Part shown: positions 1 through 30,214 of the stretch, piece by piece
How the letters are laid out: each line of letters begins with the position of its first letter
Numbering within the stretch: the first letter of the stretch is position 1
Assembly: GCF_040802235.1 (NCBI RefSeq)
Contig: NC_133156.1
Location: forward strand, 183,656,351-183,720,350
Length of the DNA stretch: 64,000 bases
Direction: 5' to 3'
DNA from: Manis javanica
Lineage: Eukaryota > Chordata > Mammalia > Pholidota > Manidae
Translations under genes and position numbers: made by a program
The notes under the pieces: model-generated
What the model was told of the DNA's origin: nothing
The model's input: the letters and a program-made list of their open reading frames with translations, nothing else
Database searches by the model: none

Positions 1-18556
<18,556 letters not shown>

Positions 18557-19160
18557 AAAAGGACTCCAGAATATAAAGCCAGTGGCTTGAGGCTACAGGG
18601 AGTGTAGTAAAGCTGTTGTTTACTTAAAAGATTTATCAAATCAGTTAGTGCAAATGTCAGATACAGTGTATTTATTTAAAAGATTCATTTTTTAATCATG
18701 AAATTATGTATCATCCACATTGTTTTAAAAAGAAACAAGATGCTGGATGTCTGCCAATTTTTGCCTTCATACCTTTTTTGATAAAGTTTCTCAGATCCTT
18801 GTTTCAAACACAAATGCAGGGATTGCTGCCACTTTTAAATTAAGAGGCAGAAAATTGCACAATGTTGAACTTTTTTCCACTAAAGTAGTGTGCAGTTCTA
18901 GTTTGCATTCCTGATATGGCTTAAAACGTGTAATATAAAGATGTAAAAAAAAAACAAGAAAAACCAAAACTGTGCATAGTCTAGAAGTTTTTTGTAATCT
19001 TCAGCTTGTGCACAATTCTGTTTTAGGTTTTTGGGTTTCTTTTTAAAGGTATTGTTGGAACTGTCCTATCTCCACTGTATTCCCTTTGGGATTTTTAAAT
19101 ATAAATTATTAGTTTACATCATTTTTGTATCTACATTTTTTCACAAATTTGTCTTGCCTT

Positions 19161-19166
19161 ATTAAA
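19161..19166 (+). terminator. TIA1: Candidate proximal poly(A) signal ATTAAA of TIA1
   Basis: ATTAAA about 600 nt after the stop, followed by T-rich sequence. It is a common variant hexamer and could give a short TIA1 mRNA. Confidence 0.35.
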
Positions 19167-20516
19167 GTTCTGTAAAATATACTTAAATGTGAAAAATGAT
19201 GTTCACTTAAATTGAAAACTTTTCTCAGATGGATTGATAATTGCATTCATCTTGTGTTTTATATAAGAAGGTGCCTCAAGAATTTCCTGTTGGATTTGTT
19301 TAAAAGGATTTTTATCTTCTATGATAAACTTTGCTGTGTGCCAGGAAATACAAAAACAAAAAATTGTTGCTAAAGAAAATCTTTGAAATGTGATACAGTC
19401 TTACGAACCCAAGTTAATTTCATGTGTCAGCTTCTACATTTACATGTATTATTTCACTATGTAAAATGTTTCAACAGTTTAATATTTTGCACAGTTAGCA
19501 AACTTTGTATGTCATTTCCTTCATAGAGGTATCATGTGGAGTTGACAGATTTATAAGGTTTTTAGTTGTTTGCATGTGAATAACAAATACATACTTCAGT
19601 AGTCTTTGAATATAGTCATCCGCTCTTGTTTTTCAAGAATTTTGAGACACAAAGTTGTATGTAAAGGAATATATTAATTTGCCATTTTCTAGTTATATTT
19701 ACTCAAAAAGAGTAAAATCAACTTAATATGTACAAATGATAGCTGTGAAACTGTAAAAAATCCTTATGTCAGGCTGGGGGCTCGTTATGAACTCCAAAAT
19801 TTGCCTGAAGGATCAGCCGGGCAAAGCATTTTTTAAATGTTCAGAGGCCAAAAGATAAACAAACAAAAACAAAAAACCTTAAAATCCTACCTCCTTAAAC
19901 AGCCTTCAAAGAGAAGAATCCTCAGTGCAATCATTATTTTGATTCTTTTGGTACCTGTTTTCCTGGAGTTCCCAATTTTATTATTTTGGGGTAGCTCCAA
20001 GCATTAAGAGGTTTAATCTTTGATGGCATTGTTCTAGTTTAGGACATTTCAGAGTCTCTTAGAAGAGTTGTGGGAGATTTTGTTTTGTTTTCAGTGAAAG
20101 TCACAAACTCCCTTCTTCATTGATTGACAAAGAGGAAGAGACCCCAATATACACATTTGGATGGTTGGTTGTTTTTAAGACCTTCAGAGAGCTCCAAGCA
20201 TTTTACTTAGGAACGGAAAGCCTGTGAAATCTTTAGTTTCCTGGCCTATATCTTCCAAGTAGGAGCAAATGACTAAGCTGGTCTCTAAGCCAATACTCTT
20301 ATAAACCAGAGCCCAGGAAAGACAGTCCATAAGTATCTCTGGAGCTCAATTCTATGCAGTTATACTGATGTTTCATTAAGTTGTACTTTTAAGTGTTGAT
20401 ACATTAAAAATTGCTTTATAGAAGATGAGTAAATTTTTTAAATACTTGGAAATTTTATTTCCTTATTAACTTACAGATCAGGGCATGCAATCAAAAGCAG
20501 CTTAAGTGAAATACTC

Positions 20517-20522
20517 AATAAA
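20517..20522 (+). terminator. TIA1: Candidate poly(A) signal AATAAA of TIA1
   Basis: Canonical AATAAA about 1.96 kb after the stop. The TTTTTAGGTTCTTCTGGTTTG region just downstream is a reasonable T/GT-rich element. Confidence 0.5.
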
Positions 20523-21468
20523 ATATCAGGAAGCTATTTTTAGGTTCTTCTGGTTTGTGTTTCTATTTTAGGGCCCTCATTTTCTTATTCAAAAATATTT
20601 TATTTCCTATACATCTGTGGACTTCAGGGTAAATTATTGGGCATAAATAATTTAATCTAGCAAAAATATAGTTTTTCTTTCATTTTGACTATCTCAAGTA
20701 ATAACATTTTTTATTAGCCAGTATATTTTCTTACTGCACAAATCTTAAAATGTACAATGACTACTTTTTTGAGAAGAAAGTGGTTTTACTCAAAAGATTA
20801 CTACTGAACATATCAGGAACATTGCTAACTTTGATTTAAATTTTATTCTTAATGTTAAATCATTTAAAGATTTTTCAGTCTAAATCATACTGGTATTAGT
20901 ATCAGGTAAGGAAATTAAAGTTTTAAATATGGTTTCATTCTCTGCAATATGCAATCAGATTTTACTTTAAAATATATCTGGTACTGTAAAGAACATGAAC
21001 TGATTGATACTTAATGAGTCATGAATACAGTATTCTTTGCCCTGACTGTTTGGATATTAAAGTTCCTTTATGTTTTCTATAACCTGTGGGATTTCTTGCA
21101 GTGTGAGAGAGATTGTGTGTCAGAGATTATTTTTTCATTTTGATCTAGCCATATTGTTATATTCACTCAGGTATTAGATTTTTTTTTAAATCTTATTCCA
21201 GAACCATGGTTTGTATGGGGTTACTACTTAATACAAAAAAGCATTGGCATTCTATAGATTTAACTCATTTTGAAACCAGTATCATTTTATTTATTGATAT
21301 GCTCTCCCTGTTGAAAATGAGATTCACATTCTAGTTTTATTCTTTTGTTTGTTCCCTGTGCTCTCTAATCTTTTGTAGTGTGTTAAGAGTTCTGCTACAT
21401 GTGAGAAGGCAATTGATTAGGTTTACTAAATGCTATAGGGTGCTTTTGAGGTTAGATTTTAATTGGAA

Positions 21469-21494
21469 AATAAAGTCTGTTTATAGGAAATAAA
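21469..21494 (+). terminator. TIA1: Candidate distal poly(A) signals of TIA1 (two AATAAA)
   Basis: AATAAA at 21469-21474 and 21489-21494, about 2.9 kb after the stop. Recognisable repeat-like sequence starts shortly afterwards, which fits the end of the gene. Confidence 0.45.
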
Positions 21495-21739
21495 AAGCAA
21501 AACCTTTCAATGAAAGAGTGATGATTCATAAAAAATTATAATAATTTTTTGTAGAGGGTTGTTACATTTTTTCCAGTCACTACATTTTGACTGTTGTGTG
21601 TAGAACTTGAAAAACATACCTCTAAAACAATAGATTATAATTTAAGAGCCTTAACAAAATGTATGTGAATGTGTCTTCAATTGAATAGTATTTTATAATG
21701 TGGCTTCTAAAATTGGAGGCTGAAGTTAATCTCATAATA

Positions 21740-22960
21740 ATTCAACCAAAAAAGAAAAAAGTAGAAATCTAACTCAGGGTTACTAGGCTAGGGTGAGATG
21801 CTGTACAAAAAATAGGGATCAAGCACAATTTTAATTGCTGGATAAATTACATTCCCTAGCTCCTTATCCTTGTTCAACTCTAAAATACCATCAGTCATAC
21901 TTACATACACCAGGCAGGGTTTGGAGGATCCTTCTCTGGAAAACCTAAACAACTCGAGAGAAAAATGAGATGTTGACATATGAGGATCCTCACCAAAAAG
22001 CCAGCTGGCCACCAGTCCCCCTCAGGGGAGTCTGCCAATCAGTAAGCCCTACACAATCTTCCAAACCAGGTTTTTATTGCTTCACTTTTAAAGACAGCCA
22101 AAAGTCACCAGAAATTGAGAAAAATTTTGTGAAAGATGTATCTATCTAGACTAAAACTAACTTTAAATCAGAAAACCTGAGATGAAAGAAGATACTTAAG
22201 AAATCACAACAGGATACTAGTAAAATGTCAGAACAAGAAATTAAAATAAAAAATTCAGTGAGAATGTTAAAAGATAAGGAAATGTTCTAGAACAGAAATC
22301 GAAAGTGGAGAGGAAAAAATAAGGATCAATTCAGGAGTCTTAATATACAACCAGTAGTTCCTGGAAGAGAACTGAGAAAATGGGAGTGGTGGAGTTTATT
22401 AAAAGACAGGAAAATTTCCCTGAAGAGCGTTAAGATTGAAAAAAGGCTATTATTGAATTAACACACTAAATACATCAGACTCGTGTGAAGGTATACCACC
22501 ATGAAATTGAAGCATCTCTTCCCTGAATTATTGTATTTCCTAGCTACATTTGCTTCATTCGAATTTTAAATTGTACATTGGAATGTTGGTATGTTTCATA
22601 ATGAGAATATTCTAAAATTTACCAAATAGCAAAAGGATTGAGAATAATACTCAGTAGCAACTTTGGAAACCAGGGACAAATAGGGTACCACCCTCAAAAG
22701 TTTGAATGAATTATATACCCAATTACACTGTCATGGGTGACAATAAAGATTTGTAGACATGCAAATTCTGAAATTTTCTTCCCATTCACTGGTTCTCAAC
22801 TACTGGATAAACTCCTGTCAAAACAAGAGTAAATTTAAAAATTGTAGTGTTTAGAAATAGTATCCAACACAAGAGTGAGATAAAGGGAAATCCTAGGATA
22901 GCAGCTGTGAAGTGACCTGGCAGTCAATCCAGGTGGGTGGTCAGTGCGCTAGACTAGATT
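21740..22960 (+). repeat. Old L1/HAL1-like debris
   Basis: Purine-rich text such as GAAAATTTCCCTGAAGAGCG, and later GATAAACTCCTGTCAAAACA, resembles the ORF1-type part of old L1/HAL1 in sense. It is highly decayed with no open frame, and the boundaries are rough. Confidence 0.4.
22513..22591 (+). repeat. Direct repeat A, copy 1 (about 79 bp)
   Basis: Begins CATCTCTTCCCTGAATTATT and ends GGAATGTTGGTA. It matches 23391-23470 along its whole length with scattered differences, in the same orientation, 0.88 kb apart. Confidence 0.75.
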
Positions 22961-23390
22961 ATCTGACATGTTGGGCTACGTAGATAATCAGAATGGGACA
23001 TTTTACAGACCTGTGGAGGATGTGAGAAGATGCAAATACTTGGAAGATAAGAGTTGTATGAGAAAGGAAATGTTCCGTTTCCTGAGCCAAGTACATCCAC
23101 TAAGATATATTTTAGGGGTTTTCCTGAATTATAATCTTAAGTATTTGTACTATTGCACTGCTTTGGTTTTCTTTGGCAACTCGAGTTGTATGTTGGATTT
23201 CTCCTTCCTGGCATTTGCTTCTGTCACTGGTGGTTTTTACCTTTTTGGTTGCTTTTCTCACTTCTAATATCTTCAACATGCTTCCTGTGGTATCCAGACT
23301 TGCTTGTGTTCCTTTTTAGTCTTCATTTCTGGAGTAATACTGTCTTTTCCTGTTGACTAAGTTCTACCAATTTCTGTTTCACTTCAGAGA

Positions 23391-23470
23391 CATCTCTTCC
23401 CTGAATTCTTACATTTCTTAGCTGCATTTGCTTCATTAGAATTTTAAAGTTCACACTGGAATGTTGGTAG
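23391..23470 (+). repeat. Direct repeat A, copy 2 (about 80 bp)
   Basis: Begins CATCTCTTCCCTGAATTCTT. It lies within an 84-codon minus-strand open frame (23577-23323) whose translation I do not recognise. Confidence 0.75.
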
Positions 23471-23599
23471 ATCATTTTCAGCTGCTTTGTGGGAACAGTT
23501 TTCTTGTGAGTTTTCTCCAGGAAAACTAGGTAAGTTTTGCTCTCTTCCACATTTTTAATTAGAGTATCTTTGTACAAATGCTGTGGTTATTCCTTTCTG

Positions 23600-24260
23600 T
23601 TTATTCATATTTGAACCACTTGGATTTCAGAGCAAATACCAGCAGGAGGATGAAGGGGAAGGGACCCTGTCCAGATTTCTCACTCCCTTTGTGGCTACAA
23701 TGAATTGTGTCGTCAAAAGCATAGCCATGGGGCCTCTCTCTTGGGATGTGACCTTATTCAGAAGTACTGTGCCATGTCCGAGCTCCCTTGGTTCCTTCAT
23801 CTGCTATGTTAGTCCTGCCTTTCAAGGAGGTCCCCTAACTTGCTTTCTGAAAAATGTCACGTCTGAACCCTGTAGGTATTTGATACTACCTTCCTTCCCT
23901 ACCTGTCTCGGCACTTACACACTTGTTCAGTCCCCCAGCAGGCTCCACTCAGGGTTTGACTCTCAATGAATATTTGCAGGTGATTTCTGAGATCTGTCAC
24001 CACCAACCCCCTTTTCATGCCCTTTTTCCACAGTACACTCTTGGCTTTCCATCCAGTACCAAACATCCATTAAATGTGGAACTTGTTAATTTTCTCTGCT
24101 TCCCTAATTTCACTTAAGGTACTATTTGTAGGGGTCAGTGGTCATGTTTTCCTTGTTTATTTCTGTGATTTCTAGAAGAAGTGAAAAGGTCCAAAATGAG
24201 GCTGCTAACATGTTATCTATCAGAATCAGAAGCCTAAAGGAATCTTAATATGCAAATCTG
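23600..24260. other. Intergenic, no gene recognised
   Basis: A 128-codon + strand frame at 23583-23969 has no recognisable domain and no supporting splice or promoter signals. The text is mildly L2-like in places. I call no feature. Confidence 0.4.
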
Positions 24261-24268
24261 ATCATTAG

Positions 24269-24293
24269 ACACACACACACACCCCATTTGAAA
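24269..24293. repeat. (AC)n microsatellite
   Basis: About nine AC units followed by CCCC. Confidence 0.8.
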
Positions 24294-24329
24294 ATCTTTG
24301 CTTCAAATTATATTTAGGATATAAATATC

Positions 24330-24475
24330 TAAAATCTTTAATATGGCCTGATGCCTTCTAAAGTTCAGTCTGTACTTATCCACCTTCACAGCAAGTCATT
24401 CTCCACTCTCCCATAAACCCTTCTGCTCCATGCTCATCTTTCAGCTTCTTGGGTAAGTATATAGTTTATTATCAG
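24330..24475 (+). mobile_element. L2 LINE fragment, sense
   Basis: GGCCTGATGCCTTCTAAAGT through CTTTCAGCTTCTTGGGTAAG resembles the L2 region just before its 3' UTR. The matching 3' end is at 25600-25805. Confidence 0.6.
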
Positions 24476-24805
24476 TCATGATCCAGTTAGGATGCAGAGA
24501 TCAACACTAAAATTTGAGAAGGGAAATGTTAATACAAGTAGCTAAATAATAAAAGGTGGTTAACTATTAAAAGGGGTAAAACAAGAACTCAAAGGGATCA
24601 AGAAGTTGCATGTACAAATGCAAGCTGTTATTACTTACAGACAAAATAGACAATGAAAGAAGGGTTTAGGTGAGCCCTGAGATTCTTATCACTTCCAGAA
24701 GGGCTTGATTACCACAGGAATGTGCAGCCTGGTAAAGTGACATGCCAAAGAGCATGGACAGGCTGGAGCTCATAGAAATGGTCCACCCAGTGGGGAAACA
24801 GCTAA

Positions 24806-25290
24806 TGTTGCCAGATTTAGCAAATAAAAATCCCAGATACTCAAATGATTTCACTTATCTGTGGAGTATAACAACAAAGCAAAAACTGAAGGAACAAAAC
24901 AGCAGCAGACTCACAGAACCCAAGAATGGACTAACAGTTACCAAAGGGAAAGGGACTGGGGAGGGTGGGTGGGAAAGGAGAGATAAGGGGGAAAATGGGG
25001 CATTACGATTAACATACAATGTGGGGGTGGGAGGGACATGGGAAAGGCAGTATATATAGAGAAGACAAGTAGTGATTCTCTAGCATCTTACTATGCTGAT
25101 GGACGGTGACTGTAATGGGATATGTGGGTGGGACTTGATAATGGGCAGAGTCTAGTAACCATGTCGCTCATGTAATTGTAGATTAATGATACCAAAATTT
25201 TTAAAAAAATTACAAATCCCAGATAAGGAACCTACACTGAAAATTAATTGAAATTCAAACGTAACTGGGTGTCCTGTATTTTGTCAATCC
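24806..25290. mobile_element. Palindromic DNA-transposon-like element split by an L1
   Basis: TTGCCAGATTTAGCAAATAA on the left, and AATTGAAATTCAAACGTAAC with TGGGTGTCCTGTATTTTG on the right, match the ends of a palindromic non-autonomous DNA element that I remember but cannot name with certainty. The L1 at 24840-25213 sits between them. Confidence 0.45.
24840..25213 (+). mobile_element. L1 3' end, sense, with 12-bp target duplication
   Basis: 5'-truncated L1 3' UTR from CTCAAATGATTTCACTTATC to TAATGATACCAAAATTTTTA. It is flanked by AAATCCCAGATA at 24828-24839 and 25214-25225, an exact copy. Confidence 0.9.
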
Positions 25291-25599
25291 TCGAGACAGC
25301 TGCAGGCTGGGGCAGGTGGGGAGTGTAGCCTGGGGATACTGCTGGGGCAGGTCCCAAGGACCACTAAGAGGAGTCCACTGGATCTTCCATACACTCATCC
25401 ACTGGCTCCCAAGCTGAATAAAAAGAGGAGAGCACCAGAACCCAAAAGGAAAGTGCCTTCCCATCACTATCACCTTGCATCATTCCCCCAGTGCCCTCTG
25501 TTGACAAAGCCTGACACTGAGCCCTCTGGCAAAGGGGGGGTGGATTGGGGGACTGAAAGACTCCCGCCACCTTTGCCACCTGAATACCTTTTGCCTGCT

Positions 25600-25805
25600 C
25601 TGTCTTCAAGTCTCCAGTGTCACTTCCTTTAAAATCAGCCTCTCAAACCATCTTAGACTTTATAGCATTTGCCATTATTTTAAATTATGTGGTTATATCT
25701 TTAAAACCTATGTTCCCCACTAAAAACTTGACTCTTTAATGCTGTATATATCCAGTGTTATGGTAATAGTAGGTGCTCAGTACATTTCTGTTGAATTAAT
25801 CAGTT
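25600..25805 (+). mobile_element. L2 LINE 3' end, sense
   Basis: CCAGTGTCACTTCCTTTAAA, ACTTTATAGCATTTGCCATT, then GTAGGTGCTCAGTACATTTC and TGTTGAATTAAT: the diagnostic L2 3' tail. Confidence 0.75.
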
Positions 25806-25929
25806 TTTATCCCAAACAATCTGGTTTTAACCAAACAGCTTTCTACCATGTGCTGAGAGTAACACCAGCTAGAGAACTGGGTGTGAAGTGGTAGAAGTTA
25901 AAATAGTAGGATCAAATCAAGGCCAATTC

Positions 25930-26560
25930 TTTATGCTATGCCAAGTAAATTGAATTTTTTTATCCTAAAAGTCTAGGGAGCCATTGAACTAATTTGTGTT
26001 TAGTCAAGAGGTCTAGGTTCCTGGCTTGCACGATTCAGTGGGTGGTGGGGCTAGTTACTGGGATGGGAAACAGAAAAGGAGCAAGTTGTGAGTGTAAGAA
26101 TAGAAATTAGTGAAAAGGCAGGAGACGAGAGCTAATGAGTTCCATCTTTCAGAATGTGGAGCTTGGACACGTGACATTTAGGTAGAAATACCCAGTAGGT
26201 AATGAAAGAATTTAGAAGGGAGATCAAAGCTGGATATAAAGAGAAGTCGTCAACATATAGGTTCAACCTGTGGAGTGAAAACCACCCAGAGAGATCAGCT
26301 AGAGTGAAAAGAGGACTGAGGACAGAACTCTTAGGTTCCTTAGTGTTTAAAGGGGCAGGGCAGAGAAGCTTGCAAAGGAGAATGAGAAAGAACTGCGTGA
26401 CTGGTGAGAGAAACAGGGAGTGTGATGTCGCAGATTGTCAGGGAGGAAAACATAGAGGAAAAAATACGAAAGTCGGGGGGAGCCCACTGCATTTAGCAGT
26501 AAGGAAGTAATTAGTGATGAAGCATTAGTGAAGTAGTGGGAGCATAATGTGGACTGTGGT
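25930..26560 (-). mobile_element. L2 LINE fragment, antisense
   Basis: AGGGAGCCATTGAACTAATT, GACATTTAGGTAGAAATACC, GAGAAGTCGTCAACATATAG and GAGGACTGAGGACAGAACTC are antisense L2 ORF2 text. An open frame at 26202-26510 is a by-product. Confidence 0.65.
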
Positions 26561-26779
26561 GGGCTAAGGAAGGGAGTACAGCTAGTGCAGGCTGCCTTCC
26601 CAGGTCACTTAGCAATAAGGAGAAAAAAGGAGAGGGGTCTAAGAAAGCAATTTTTTAAAATCTCAATACAATGAACTATGAATAAATCACAAAAGTAAAT
26701 GGCCACACACACAAAAAAAAAACCAACCATTTGGAAATACAAAACATTAGCTTTTTATATAAAAAATTGGAACTACAGC

Positions 26780-27190
26780 TAAAGTGCATTTTTGTGCATG
26801 TTTATGCTGTTTCTTTAGGATACTTAGAAATTGATGGGATATAGAAATGTTATCTGTAAAAATTGTATTACATATTGTCAAAAAGCCCTCTTAAAAGGCT
26901 GTACCATTTTATTTTATACACTCCAATAATGTCAAAAAGCTCTCATTTCCCCCTGCCTTTACTGATGCTGATTTATTAGCCTTTTATTTTTACCAATCTG
27001 ATGCATGTAAAATGATCTCTTTAATTAATTTCTCTGTTTTCAAGTAAAGTTAATGATTTTTCCATGGTAATTGGTGGGTTGTATTTATTTTCTGTGATAT
27101 ATCTGTTCATATCCTGTGTCCATTTTTTGATTAGATTGTTTAATTTTTATCGGTTAGTAGGAATCCTATATGTAGTTTGGATATTCATAA
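26780..27190 (-). mobile_element. L1 fragment, antisense
   Basis: GGCTGTACCATTTTATTTTA through TTTTTGATTAGATTGTTTAA is the familiar antisense of the L1 ORF2/3' region. It is old. Confidence 0.65.
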
Positions 27191-27194
27191 ATCC

Positions 27195-28568
27195 TCTCGA
27201 AGAATGTATCCTACACCCAGGCACCTCAGGATTACCTCAGATTAAAATCATCAACTGGGATATCACAATCAAAATCTACCAAGTACATGAAGAAACAAGA
27301 TCCTACAAGGGATTCAACAGAAATAAACGGCAGAAATTGACCTCCGAAGACTTCAGACATCAAAATAGCCATATATTGAATATGTAATAACTATATATCT
27401 TTACAAATAAAAGATGCAGTAAAAATATGAGCAATGAAGAAATATTGAATGAATAGACAGAATTTTAAAAAACAATTAGAACCTCTGGAAATTAAGAATA
27501 CAATAGCAAAAATTAAAAATTCAGTGGACTGGACCAACTAAACTAAATTAGATGCAGCTGAAGTAGTCTGTAAATAGAACCAGTACAGAGACAAGAGGTT
27601 AGAAAATATGAAGGCAGTATGGAGAATAGAATGAGAAATCTAAAATACATTTAAACTGGAGTTCCATAGAGAAAATAATTTGCAGGGGGCAATATTTGAA
27701 GAGATAATGACTTGAGAATTTCCCAGAATTCTTAAAAGGTAGGAATTCTCATATTCAAGAACCACACTGAATCCCAAGAAGGATAAAATGAAGTCCATCT
27801 TAATACATAATCAAGTTGCAGATTATCAAAGATCTTAAAAACAGCAGCAAGGGAAAAATATATACTACTATGACAGACTGACACAAGCCACAATTCAGTG
27901 GGATATCTTAAATATGCTGAAAGAAACCACTAACCTAAAACAATAACATAAGATGCATATGAAATAGAAAAAGAAAAGCTGAAGAGAATTTACCAGCAGT
28001 AAGTTAATGAAGTAAAGCATATATTTCAGAAAGAAAAGCCCAGAACAAAGATCCGACCTCAAAAAGGATAAGCAAAAAATTTATACATACATAAATAGAT
28101 ACAAGAATAGTACCTCTTTCTAAGAGGACTAACTGGATAATAATATATGTGATATGAAAAGTAAAATGTTCTAAGATCACTTTTTTTAGGAGAATGAAAT
28201 ATTTATTAGCCTTAGTGTTGAGTTAAAAGGATTTTCACTAACAGAATAGAAATAGAGCATGTAACTTCCAATAAAATAACAGGATAAGAAATCTTAGAAG
28301 TCAAAGAAAGGAACAGAGAAAGCCAAACAAATCACAGAAGTAGATGGGAGGAATAATTCCAAATAGATTAGTAAGCAATACAAATGTAAGTGGACTAAGC
28401 TAGTAAGACATTGTCTGATTGCATTTTTTAAATCTAGATGTGCTGCTTGTAAGTAACATCTCAAACAAAAATACATGCCAGGAAACCCTAAACAAAGCTG
28501 ACTTCTTATAGCAAACAAAATACACACACACCTGTTCTCAAGCACCTATGGAATACTTAAAATACTGG
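27195..28568 (+). mobile_element. Old L1/HAL1-type element, sense
   Basis: Matches the ORF1 side of old L1/HAL1: CACCTCAGGATTACCTCAGA, GAATTTCCCAGAATTCTTAA, ATCCCAAGAAGGATAAAATG and AAAACAGCAGCAAGGGAAAA. It has many stops and no usable frame. Confidence 0.6.
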
Positions 28569-29792
28569 TTTAAAAAGATAGGGGCAGACATAAACATGAA
28601 CAACTTCATAAACATCTCGGGCAAGGGAAACAAAAGCAAAAATGAACAAGTGGGACTATATCAAGCTGCAAAGCTTCTGTACAGCAAAGAACACCACCAA
28701 TAGAACAAAAAGGCATCCTACAATATGGGAGAATATATTCATAAATGACAGATCCGATAAAGGGTTGACATCCAAAATATATAAAGAGCTCACACACCTC
28801 AACAAACAAAAAGCAAATAATCCAATTAAAAAATGGGCAGAGGAGCTGAACAGACAGTTCTCCAAAGAAGATATTCAGATGGCCAACAGGTAGATGGAAA
28901 GATGCTCCACATCGCTAGTCATCAGATAAATGCAAATTAAAACCACAATGAGATATCACCTCACACCAGTAAGGATCGCCACCATCCAAAAGACAAACAA
29001 CAACAAATGTTGGCAAGGTTGTGGAGAAAGGGGAACCCTCCTACCCTGCTGGTGGGAATGTAAATTAGTTCAACCATTGTGGAAAGCAGTATGGAGGTTC
29101 CTCAAAAAGCTCAAAATAGAAATACCATTTGACCCAGGAATTCCACTCCTAGGAATTTACCTTAAGAATGCAGCATCCCAGTTTGAAAAAGACAGATGCA
29201 CCCCTATGTTTATCACAGCACTATTTACGATAGCCAAGAATTGGAAGCAACCTAAGTGTCCATCAGTAGATGAATGGAAAAAGATGTGGTACATATACGC
29301 AATGGAATATTATTCAGCCATAAGAAGAAAACAAATCCTACCATTTGCAATAACATGGATGGAGCTAAAGGGTATTATGCTCAGTGAAAAAGCCAGGCAG
29401 AGAAAGACAAGAATCAAATGATTTCACTCACCTGTGGAGTATAAGAACAAAGAAAAAACTGAAGGAGCAAAACAGCAGCAGACTCACAAAACCCAAGAAT
29501 GGACTAACGGTTACCAAAGGGAAAGGGACTGGGGAGGATGGGTGGGAAGGGAGGGACAAGAGGGAAAAAGGGGCATTACGATTAGCAGACATAATGTGGG
29601 GAAGGCAGTATAACACAGAGAAGACAAGTAGTGATTCTATAGCATCTTACTAGGCCTGATGGACAGTGACTGTAATGGGGTATGTAGGGGGGACTTGGTG
29701 ATGGGGGGTGTCTAGTAAACAATGTTCCTCATGTAATTGTAGATTAATGATACCAAAATAAAAATTAATTATTAATTAAAAAATAAAAAGAT
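28569..29792 (+). mobile_element. L1, 5'-truncated, ORF2 C-terminus and 3' UTR
   Basis: From about 28581 one frame reads the C-terminal ORF2 region ([17 protein letters not shown], then [17 protein letters not shown], ending at 29421). It is broken by in-frame TAG at 28891 and TAA at 28927, so it is inactive. The 3' UTR follows to about 29784. AAAAAGAT copies flank it at 28573-28579 and 29785-29792. Confidence 0.9.
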
Positions 29793-30214
29793 GGCTAAGG
29801 CGGAGAAAGACAAGTATCAAATAATTTCCCTCATTTGTGGAGTATAACAACGAAGCCAAACTGAAGGAACAAAACAGCAACAGACTCACAGACTCCAAGA
29901 AGGGACTAGCAGTTACCAAAGAGCAGGGGTAGGGGAGGGTTGGTGGGGAGGGAGGGAGAAGGGGATTCAGGGATATTATGATTGGCACACATGGTGTCAG
30001 AGGGATCAGGGGGAAGACAGTGCAGCACAGAGAAGGCAAATAGTGACTCTGTGGCATCTTACTACACTGATGGGCAGTGACCGCAATGGGCTATGAGGGG
30101 GACATGATAACGGGTGAATGTAGTAACCACATTGTTTTTTCATGTGAAACCTTCATAGGAGTGTATATCAATAATACCTTAATAAAATTAATTAATTAAT
30201 TTTAAAAAAAGATA
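29793..30214 (+). mobile_element. Second L1 3' end, sense, directly adjoining
   Basis: A separate truncated L1 beginning near GGCGGAGAAAGACAAGTATC and ending AATACCTTAATAAAATTAAT. Its right flank is TTTAAAAAAAGATAG at 30201-30215, close to the sequence left of the first L1 (28569-28581). Confidence 0.85.

Larger units (their letters stand above)
18557..21500 (+). other. TIA1: TIA1 3' UTR (3' limit uncertain)
   Basis: After the TGA comes about 3 kb of AT-rich, T-tract-rich sequence with no recognisable transposon, as expected of a long conserved UTR. Human TIA1 mRNA also has a UTR of roughly 3 kb (recalled). Poly(A) signals at 19161, 20517, 21469 and 21489 are candidates for short and long forms. 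The right limit is inferred. Confidence 0.6.

Noticed and set aside
23583-23969. 128-codon plus-strand frame
   Set aside because: No domain, no gene context, composition like non-coding L2-type sequence.
24269-24293. AC repeat considered as a Z-DNA or regulatory element
   Set aside because: Ordinary short microsatellite in intergenic DNA.
28930-29421. 163-codon open frame
   Set aside because: It is the C-terminal piece of L1 ORF2 in a 5'-truncated copy with in-frame stops just upstream; listed as L1, not a gene.
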